Below are positions 7,343 to 12,415 of a stretch of DNA of 12,415 nt, one piece after another. A model generated the notes under the pieces. The model had not been told where the DNA came from. It ran no database searches and saw nothing but the letters and a program-made list of their open reading frames with translations. The position numbers and the translations under genes were made by a program. Numbering within the stretch: the first letter of the stretch is position 1; each line of letters opens with the position of its first letter. Origin of the DNA: Candidatus Ratteibacteria bacterium (lineage in GTDB: Bacteria > Ratteibacteria > UBA8468 > B48-G9 > JAFGKM01); contig JAQVEU010000013.1 of the NCBI GenBank assembly GCA_028697565.1, positions 1 to 12,415 of the forward strand, in the 5' to 3' direction.

Positions 7343-7343
7343 C

Positions 7344-7395
7344 GTAAAGGCAGTGATTAAAAGCAGTGATTAGTGATCAGTGATTAGTATAAGAC
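7344..7395 (+). repeat. 52-bp repeat unit, distal copy
   Basis: A full unit beginning GTAAAGGCAGTGATTAA and ending TTAGTATAAGAC, nearly identical to the unit at 6934-6985. It follows the duplicated tRNA 3' end just as the first unit follows the intact tRNA. Confidence 0.85.
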
Positions 7396-7420
7396 ATAAG
7401 AAAAGCGAGTGATTAGTGAC

Positions 7421-7473
7421 CAGTGATTAGTGAACTACAAAAGGAATTGAACCGAGACCTCCAAAGGGTAAGA
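7421..7473. repeat. 53-bp direct repeat, right copy
   Basis: Identical to 7007-7059. It contains the second inverted T-arm fragment at 7443-7462 and marks the right edge of the mosaic. Downstream sequence from 7474 is not repetitive. Confidence 0.85.
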
Positions 7474-7526
7474 AAGATGAGTGAGATATGATTCTCATAG
7501 TTTCATACTCTACTCAATCCTCTCCC

Positions 7527-7772
7527 CTATTTCTGAACACCTCCCTGTCTTATCTTATTCCATCTATCCTTCTGCTCTTTTGTAAGTAACTGGTCTATCT
7601 TCCTGCCGGTCTCAATATCATCCACCACCACCTCTCCTCTTAGCCGATATTTCTCACGCACCCTTTTCTCTATCTCCTTTGTCTGCTGTTCTGTCAGTTC
7701 TACATCTGCCTTATAGTCCAGTATTGTCTTCCTGTTAGAAGACGGCTGAGCACCAGAGACCTGACAGAATAA
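7527..7772 (-). pseudogene. Start-less remnant with two LTxxQ motifs (Spy/CpxP-like?)
   Basis: An open frame of about 80 codons ends at TAG 7527-7529 on the minus strand and reads like a real protein. It begins about NLFCQVSGAQPSSNRKT, is strongly charged, and has LTEQQ and LTKEQ motifs about 38 residues apart, then ends WNKIRQGGVQK. Paired LTxxQ motifs are the hallmark of the Spy/CpxP family of periplasmic proteins. No ATG, GTG or TTG start lies in frame near the 5' end, no complete signal peptide is seen, and the frame runs antisense into the next gene. It is probably the 3' end of a gene that lost its beginning. Family assignment is tentative. Confidence 0.5.
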
Positions 7773-7776
7773 ATTT

Positions 7777-7803
7777 TTGTCAACTAATTTTTTGGTGTAA
7801 AAT
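7777..7803 (+). promoter_or_regulatory. Possible promoter of the two-TM protein gene
   Basis: TTGTCA at 7777-7782 and TAAAAT at 7798-7803, the latter preceded by TG at 7796-7797, are 15 bases apart, shorter than the ideal 17. Transcription would begin close to the ATG at 7811, giving little or no leader, which fits the lack of a good Shine-Dalgarno sequence (only AGG at 7804-7806). Confidence 0.3.
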
Positions 7804-7810
7804 AGGTTAT

Positions 7811-8779
7811 ATGGACGACATATTAAAAAATACCTATGAGACCATAAAATACTTCAAAGATATAAGTTCACGTACATACCAGTTGATGGGATACCTTGGA
7901 TACAACAAAGAAGCAGAGATAGAAACACCATATGGTACCTGGACCCTTTATACAAAGCGGGACTTCTCTTTTCCGTATTTTAATATGCAGTTTTCACTGC
8001 CAGTAAACAGGTTTGTGGCTATATATAAAGGGAGTGAAAAAAATATGATTGTGTATGGCTCCTTTGAAAAAGATATAGAAGAGATAAGGAACAGGTTGTT
8101 GATACTTACAGAAACAATGCTTGTCCCTGTAAAAAAATTTTTGGGTATCCCTATAACACTTACAGAAGAAAACGCACAGGACTATGGATATATAAGAGGG
8201 GTCATATTCGGAATTTTACTTATCCTCGCTGACTTTATATACTCCTGGACATTTACACTCAGGGAAGGAGTGTTGACAGGATTCATTGAATATATAAAAC
8301 CTGTGTATGATGGTAACCCTTCACTTGGGAACTTTATAGGTCTCATCTGGACAGGAATGTATTTTGGTATCCCCCTTATACTTTTTCCCATTATCTATGG
8401 CAATATCTGTGTAAAGAGGGCTGTAAGAAAAAGGATACAACAGATGAAAAAGATACAGGAGATATCCACTGGTTATGAGTTCGGGCTCAAGGCAGAGCAA
8501 GCACTGGAAGAGGAGTTTGCCACTATTATTGATGAGAAAAGAAAGCAGGCAATATATGAAGAGCTCACAAAAATTACAGACAAATTGGACAGGGATGGAT
8601 TTGAAACACTTTATACAGGCATAAGAAGTGGGTTTATTTCTCCTGAAGCAATAGATGGGTTTATAAGGGAGTTTAAGGAACTGACAGGTGAAGGTATATC
8701 ATTTGAGAAGTTTGTAGAAATTGTGGCAAGATATCAAAAGGCAGAGGTATCTACAGAGATAGGGATAAAGAGAAGTTAA
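7811..8779 (+). CDS. Two-transmembrane protein of unknown function
   Basis: I do not recognise a family. The 322-residue product has a soluble N-terminal part (1-125) with aromatic beta-like text such as PYGTWTLY (40-47) and a SFPYFNM run. Two hydrophobic segments near 129-149 and 175-198 are joined by a loop of about 25 residues. A basic stretch VKRAVRKRIQQMKK (201-214) follows the second segment and suggests the C-terminus is cytoplasmic. The C-terminal half (about 205-322) is rich in Glu, Lys and Ile and predicted to be mostly helical, with possible coiled coil near 207-260. There is no signal peptide. It stands alone on the plus strand, converging on the minus-strand operon, so neighbours give no hint of its job. 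The start is the first ATG, with a weak ribosome binding site. Codon use looks like the neighbouring genes. Confidence 0.8.
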   Translation: MDDILKNTYETIKYFKDISSRTYQLMGYLGYNKEAEIETPYGTWTLYTKRDFSFPYFNMQFSLPVNRFVAIYKGSEKNMIVYGSFEKDIEEIRNRLLILTETMLVPVKKFLGIPITLTEENAQDYGYIRGVIFGILLILADFIYSWTFTLREGVLTGFIEYIKPVYDGNPSLGNFIGLIWTGMYFGIPLILFPIIYGNICVKRAVRKRIQQMKKIQEISTGYEFGLKAEQALEEEFATIIDEKRKQAIYEELTKITDKLDRDGFETLYTGIRSGFISPEAIDGFIREFKELTGEGISFEKFVEIVARYQKAEVSTEIGIKRS

Positions 8780-8819
8780 AAGTATGGATGTAGGCACAGA
8801 GTGTTAAACTCCCCTCTCA

Positions 8820-8882
8820 CCCCCCTTTATTAAAGGGGGGAAATTGGGATGGATTGCTTCTCCTTCCTTTTGTAAAGGAAGG
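8820..8882. repeat. Palindromic repeat pair, cluster 2
   Basis: Two perfect 9-base hairpins with three-base loops: CCCCCCTTT (8820-8828) with AAAGGGGGG (8832-8840), and CCTTCCTTT (8862-8870) with AAAGGAAGG (8874-8882). The period is 42 bases. Each is followed by TTGGGATGGATT-type text. They lie between two convergent genes and could end transcription from both sides, although neither is followed by a T-run. Confidence 0.85.
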
Positions 8883-8925
8883 TTGGGATGGATTTTTCTT
8901 TAATCTTACAATGGAACATTACTCT

Positions 8926-10848
8926 CTACTCTTTTTCAAATACCCCTAATGTTTCAAGATGTGCTGTGTGTGGAAAGAAGTCAAAAGGCAAAAGTTTTTT
9001 TATATTGTACCCTGCCTCCTTCAGTTCCTTGATGTCTCTCACAAACGTAGAAACATTACAGGAAACATACATTATCCTTCTGCTACCAAGCGATATGATA
9101 TTTTTGAGTGCCTTTTTACTCAGTCCGGCCCTTGGCGGGTCAATAATAACAGCATCTGGATTATTTACCACATCCCTGTGTTTTTTAAATAGGTCCTCAA
9201 CAGAACATTGATAAAAGTGACAGTTTTTGATATTATTTGTCTTACAATTCTCATTAGCAGTTGATATATTGGATAACTCTATATCCACCCCAACAACCTC
9301 CTTTACCACAGATGAAAGAGATGTCTCCATCACACCACTTCCGCAGTAAAGTCCGAGAAGTTTATCTACCCCTGCATCCTTAAGTTCTTCACCTATTTTT
9401 GAATATAACAACGCGGCTGCCCTTGTATTCGGCTGGAAAAACGACTGCGGATATATCCTGAACCTCATACCACACATCTCCTCTGTTATAAAAGAACTTC
9501 CATAAAGGTTATGTTTTCTTTCAAAAAATACAACATCTGAGGTACGGTTGTTCTCCACCCACCACAAACTTTTAACACTTTCAGGCATATCATCCATCAG
9601 TCCTGTCATATCAGGTACCTCCCCACTTTTTGTAATAAGTAATACCATCACCTCACCTGTGTTTTTGCCTTCTCTGATGACAAGATGACGGAAGAAGCCC
9701 TCATTAGTATAAGGGTCATAAACACCAAGTCCTGTTTTTTGCGCAAATTCTCTAAAGATAGGAAATATATCTCTTACAATATCACTGAATATCACACACT
9801 CTGAAAGTGCCACTGTTCCCTTTCTATATCCACCAACAGGAGAACTTCTTTCTCTCAATCCAAGCACAACCGTTCCATCATCCTCTCCAAATGCAAATTC
9901 CATCTTGTTCCTGTAATAGAAGATATCTGGAGAAGGACAGACAGAGGAGACATCCACACCTTCAAGTACCTTTGGACCTGCTATTTTCTGTAAGGTGTTT
10001 AAAAGATACCTGCCTTTCAGGTCAATCTGTGTTTCATATAAAAGGTTCTGCATTATACAACCACCACAGGTGCCAAAGTGTCTGCATAACGGTTCTGTCC
10101 TGTAAGGAGATGGCCGTACAACCTTTAAAACCTTCCCGTATGCAAAGTGTTTCTTCCTTTCCGTTATGCTCACCCTTACCCTATCTCCATAGACCGCATC
10201 AGGGACAAAGACAACCATACCACCACTTCTTCCCACAGCCCAGTTCTTCGGGAGTGCCATATCCACAATATCTATCTCACAGGGAGGTATATCAAATATC
10301 ATCAGAAGACGTTTTAGTTTTTTTATAGGCAGTCCCACAACATTGTCATAGTCACCCCTGATCTCCTCAACAAATCTGTCACCAACCGACTGGATTGCAT
10401 AAGCACCTGCCTTGTCCATATATTCATTTCTTTTTATCTCCTGCTCAATCTCTTTAGATGAAAGTTTTTTGAACTTTACATAACTTATCTCATGGGCAGT
10501 AAGAAGTTTGCTATCCCTCTTTCTATAGACCGCTATACCTGTTATCACCCTGTGCCTTGTTCCTGAAAGAACTCCCAAAATTTTTCTTGCATCATCTTCA
10601 TCCGTTGGCTTTCCTATAATGGAATTCCCAAGTGCCACAATAGTATCAGCCCCTATTACCACATCATCAGGGTATCTCTCCCCAACATCCTTTGCCTTCA
10701 ACACAGCCACCTCAACAGCAAACCTCACAGGGTCTGTTTCTTTTATAGTTGTTTCGTCAACATCAGAAGGAACCACTGTAAATTTATCAGTTATCTTTTC
10801 TATAAGTTCCTGTCTTCTTGGTGAACTTGACGCAAGTATCATCCCCAT
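8926..10848 (-). CDS. maf-rlmD: Maf pyrophosphatase / RlmD-type rRNA m5U methyltransferase fusion
   Basis: One 640-residue frame joins two enzymes. Residues 1 to about 187 are a Maf/HAM1-like nucleotide pyrophosphatase: ASSSPRRQEL (6-15), GADTIVAL (66-73), GKPTDEDDA (79-87), TGIAV (103-107), DKAGAYAIQ (145-153) and GDYDNVVGLP (165-174). DKAGAY matches the YhdE-type dTTP/UTP branch rather than the YceF-type 7-methyl-GTP branch. Residues about 191-250 look like a TRAM RNA-binding domain. The rest is an RlmD/RumA-type uracil-C5 methyltransferase. It has four Fe-S cysteines C255, C261, C264 and C351, PQSFFQPN (467-474), a SAM motif LYCGSG (500-505), IIDPPRAG (568-575), catalytic Cys597 in VSCNVS, and the base Glu632 in HLETLG. 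In SAM motif I the usual Asp is Gly499. AGGGA lies six bases before ATG 10848. The gene starts nine bases after the M23 gene and is co-transcribed with it. The exact rRNA or tRNA target is inferred from the Fe-S motif. Confidence 0.93.
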   Translation of the reverse strand: MGMILASSSPRRQELIEKITDKFTVVPSDVDETTIKETDPVRFAVEVAVLKAKDVGERYPDDVVIGADTIVALGNSIIGKPTDEDDARKILGVLSGTRHRVITGIAVYRKRDSKLLTAHEISYVKFKKLSSKEIEQEIKRNEYMDKAGAYAIQSVGDRFVEEIRGDYDNVVGLPIKKLKRLLMIFDIPPCEIDIVDMALPKNWAVGRSGGMVVFVPDAVYGDRVRVSITERKKHFAYGKVLKVVRPSPYRTEPLCRHFGTCGGCIMQNLLYETQIDLKGRYLLNTLQKIAGPKVLEGVDVSSVCPSPDIFYYRNKMEFAFGEDDGTVVLGLRERSSPVGGYRKGTVALSECVIFSDIVRDIFPIFREFAQKTGLGVYDPYTNEGFFRHLVIREGKNTGEVMVLLITKSGEVPDMTGLMDDMPESVKSLWWVENNRTSDVVFFERKHNLYGSSFITEEMCGMRFRIYPQSFFQPNTRAAALLYSKIGEELKDAGVDKLLGLYCGSGVMETSLSSVVKEVVGVDIELSNISTANENCKTNNIKNCHFYQCSVEDLFKKHRDVVNNPDAVIIDPPRAGLSKKALKNIISLGSRRIMYVSCNVSTFVRDIKELKEAGYNIKKLLPFDFFPHTAHLETLGVFEKE

Positions 10849-10857
10849 ATCTATTCC

Positions 10858-12087
10858 CTACTCTTCTGGCTCTTTAAAAACAACAATCTTTTGTTCTCCT
10901 TTAAGTGCTTCCATCCTGCTTTTAAGTATGTCTTTCATAGAATTAAACTCCGGGATATATCTTTCTGAAAGTGGATAGGAAGGAGGCATCTTCATTGCAA
11001 GGAAGTTGATAAACTTTCCACCCTTCTGGACACGGAAGTCAAGATGAGGACCTGTTGCTACCCCTGTGGAGCCCACATATCCAATCACCTGCCCCTTTCT
11101 TACCTTTCTTTTAGAAGTTACACCTTTTGCTATTTCTGAGAGGTGCCCATACCATGATGTATAATTGTTTGGATGTTTTATTATTATGGTCTTCCCCAGT
11201 CCTTTGCGCCATCCAACGTACTCTACCGTTCCATCTCCTATGGCTGAAATAGGGGTGCCCTTTGGTGCAGCATAGTCAATCCCAAGGTGTGGTCTGTAAA
11301 CCTTATATATTGGATGTAGCCGACTGTGTGTAAAATAAGAAGATATCCTTCTGTAGTTCAGTGGCGCCTTCAAAAATGCTGTTTCAACACTCTTGCCATC
11401 TTCATCATAATAGCAACCTTGTCCAAGAGGTGGTTCAAAATAGAAGGCATAATATGTCTTTCCAGCAGATGAATAGGATGCCGCCACTATCCTTACATCC
11501 TTCAGGGAGTTGCCTTTTTTGTCCACATATGCATCCCAGAGAAGTGTAAATGTGTCCCCTGTCTGACAGTCAGTAAAGAAGTCCATCTTTGATGCAAAAA
11601 TCTCTGCAAACTGGATAATGAGTTCAGGACTGATGCATAGAGGAGTCATACTTTCATATAAAGAACTTGCTATCTGTCCCGAGGCACCACACATTTTCTT
11701 CTCAACATCTATCTGTTTGGCAGTTGCAGTATAGGTATTACTGTCCGGGGAATATTCCACAATATAAAAATCAATAGGCCCATTATAGTATATAAACTTC
11801 GCAAATTGCCCTTCTCTCGTAAGGTATATCTCCCACCTGTCACCTATGTTACACCTTCTTACATCAAAAACATTTTTTAGTTCTTCTGTAATTCCTGCTA
11901 TGTTGTCGGTAGTCAACCCATTCGCAAGGAGTATGTCTCCTAATAGGTCCCCATCTGATATGTAGCCCTCAATAATCTGGTAGTGGGGCTTGAAGAGACA
12001 TATATCTGTATGTTTTATTTTAATAAGGACAAATGGCAATAGGACAATAAGAATAACTAATATCGTTATAAAAATGTTTTTCTTCAG
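10858..12087 (-). CDS. Membrane-anchored M23 murein endopeptidase (MepM/OapA-like)
   Basis: Predicted zinc endopeptidase that cuts peptide cross-links in murein, in the periplasm. Numbered from the proposed CTG start, residues 2-4 (KKN) precede a hydrophobic anchor to about residue 25. A LysM/OapA-like N-terminal domain follows (about 35-125), then the Csd3/MepM second domain containing GQIASSLYESM. The M23 domain has HLGIDYAAP with H267 and D271, WYGHLS with H315, and GPHLDFRV with H348 and D350. Classical M23 enzymes have HxH where this has HxD; D350 would be the third zinc ligand, a variant known in several phyla. A TTG at 12039 would remove 16 codons, cut into the anchor and leave no ribosome binding site, so I extend to CTG 12087. 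It is the first gene of an operon with the Maf-RlmD fusion. Confidence 0.9.
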   Translation of the reverse strand: MKKNIFITILVILIVLLPFVLIKIKHTDICLFKPHYQIIEGYISDGDLLGDILLANGLTTDNIAGITEELKNVFDVRRCNIGDRWEIYLTREGQFAKFIYYNGPIDFYIVEYSPDSNTYTATAKQIDVEKKMCGASGQIASSLYESMTPLCISPELIIQFAEIFASKMDFFTDCQTGDTFTLLWDAYVDKKGNSLKDVRIVAASYSSAGKTYYAFYFEPPLGQGCYYDEDGKSVETAFLKAPLNYRRISSYFTHSRLHPIYKVYRPHLGIDYAAPKGTPISAIGDGTVEYVGWRKGLGKTIIIKHPNNYTSWYGHLSEIAKGVTSKRKVRKGQVIGYVGSTGVATGPHLDFRVQKGGKFINFLAMKMPPSYPLSERYIPEFNSMKDILKSRMEALKGEQKIVVFKEPEE

Positions 12088-12093
12088 TATTTA

Positions 12094-12102
12094 CCCCCCT
12101 TT
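12094..12102 (-). promoter_or_regulatory. Ribosome binding site in a broken palindrome, deciding a CTG start
   Basis: On the minus strand AAAGGGGGG lies six bases before CTG at 12087-12085. The same bases are one arm of a dispersed palindrome whose other arm is lost at the junction with the AAACTC repeat. ATA at 12090 is the only other nearby candidate; TAA closes the frame just upstream. Confidence 0.55.
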
Positions 12103-12104
12103 AG

Positions 12105-12165
12105 TAAACTCTAAATCCAAAACTCTAAACTCAAAACTCGAAATCCAAAACTCAAAATCCAAAAA
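12105..12165. repeat. AAACTC/AAATCC low-complexity repeat
   Basis: A degenerate run of 8-13 base units such as AACTCTAAATCCAAA, AACTCAAAA and CTCGAAATCC. It begins exactly where the CCCCCCTTT-AGT-AAA palindrome breaks off, so it appears to have been inserted there or to have replaced the second arm. Confidence 0.7.
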
Positions 12166-12175
12166 TCTCCCCTCA

Positions 12176-12370
12176 CCCCTCTTTACCAAAGAGGGGAAAA
12201 ATCCCCCTGTATCCCCCTTTACAAAAGTGGGAAATTTTTACCTCTTTTAATTCCTTCCTTTTGTAAAGGAAGGTTAGGATGGATTGCTTCTCCCTCCTTT
12301 CATAAAGGAGGGTTGGGGTGGATTTCCTCTCCCCTTGTTCTCCTGTTTCCCCTCCCTATGAGGGGAGGGG
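12176..12370. repeat. Palindromic repeat cluster 3
   Basis: Five units: CCCCTCTTT/AAAGAGGGG (12176-12196), CCCCCTTT/AAAGTGGG with one mismatch (12213-12231), CCTTCCTTT/AAAGGAAGG (12253-12273), CCCTCCTTT/AAAGGAGGG (12292-12312), and CCCCTCCCT/AGGGGAGGGG (12349-12370). The first four have three-base loops beginning or ending in A or T, and spacing of 37-40 bases between starts. TTAGGATGGATT or TTGGGGTGGATT follows the third and fourth. The arm sequences differ between units but pairing is kept. Confidence 0.85.
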
Positions 12371-12415
12371 ATAAAGGGGAGGGTGACAACTTTTCCTTTA
12401 CTCTCCACCCCCACC

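Larger units (their letters stand above)
6881..7526. other. Gene-free repeat mosaic downstream of tRNA-Val
   Basis: This stretch of about 650 bases has no credible protein gene. In order it contains the 52-bp repeats, an inverted T-arm fragment, a hairpin array (7058-7315), a second copy of the tRNA-Val 3' end, one more 52-bp unit, a second inverted T-arm fragment, and unremarkable sequence from about 7474. The frames that remain open across it translate repeats and show no domain. Confidence 0.8.
12088..12415. other. Repeat-filled upstream region of the M23 operon
   Basis: About 330 bases without a gene. Next to the M23 start is the broken palindrome (12094-12105), then the AAACTC-type run (12105-12165), then palindrome cluster 3 up to 12370. 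The final 45 bases are purine/pyrimidine-skewed text with no clear feature. No convincing promoter for the minus-strand operon is seen. Confidence 0.6.

Noticed and set aside
6999..7343. 114-codon minus-strand frame
   Set aside because: It is a translation of the hairpin array and tRNA fragments, with no domain or ribosome binding site.
6882..7395. CRISPR-like regular repeats
   Set aside because: The 52-base units are contiguous, without unique spacers, and no cas gene is present.
6881..7526. Insertion sequence or transposon
   Set aside because: No transposase or integrase fragment and no terminal inverted repeats with target duplication were found.
8820..8882. Standard intrinsic terminators for the convergent genes
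   Set aside because: The stems are strong, but no T-run follows on either strand; kept as repeats only.
9807..10328. 173-codon plus-strand frame opposite the Maf-RlmD gene
   Set aside because: It is antisense to well-conserved coding sequence, and its own product shows no family features.

Overview
The window is AT-rich bacterial chromosome, probably from an uncultivated lineage. The genes are housekeeping genes with complete motifs, but almost every gap between operons is filled with short dispersed repeats: palindromes, AGTGATTAG-type repeats and AAACTC-type repeats. The MepM/OapA-like M23 peptidase suggests a diderm envelope. The sequence alone does not fix the phylum; an Omnitrophota-like candidate phylum would fit but is only a guess.

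Left part (1-6807): after a repeat-bearing leader there is a tight plus-strand operon. It holds rsmA (16S rRNA dimethyladenosine transferase), a CBS-less IMP dehydrogenase-related gene (guaB3 type), dnaE (replicative polymerase with an apparently complete PHP metal site) and mtnA (methionine salvage). rsmA and guaB3 overlap by 23 bases, guaB3 and dnaE are about 17 bases apart, and dnaE and mtnA are 40 bases apart. The operon ends in a large imperfect hairpin followed by five T, built from an AGTGATTAG repeat that runs into the last codons of mtnA.

Middle part (6808-7810): a complete tRNA-Val(CAC) opens a gene-poor mosaic. It contains a 52-bp tandem repeat, two inverted copies of a T-arm fragment from another tRNA, a 260-bp array of about eight hairpins separated by GAGCGAAG / GCGACGAG-type linkers, and a second copy of the tRNA-Val 3' end. 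A start-less minus-strand remnant with two LTxxQ motifs (Spy/CpxP-like) follows. This mosaic is the least explained part of the window.

Right part (7811-12415): a two-transmembrane protein of unknown function on the plus strand converges on a minus-strand operon. That operon has a membrane-anchored M23 murein endopeptidase followed nine bases later by a single gene fusing a Maf nucleotide pyrophosphatase to an RlmD-type Fe-S 23S rRNA m5U methyltransferase. The M23 gene appears to start at CTG; its Shine-Dalgarno sequence lies in one arm of a broken palindromic repeat. The window ends in a dense cluster of the same palindromes.

The two best candidates for something new are the Maf-RlmD fusion, which joins an enzyme family known to hydrolyse 5-methyl-UTP to one that makes 5-methyluridine in RNA, and the tRNA-bounded hairpin array at 7058-7315.
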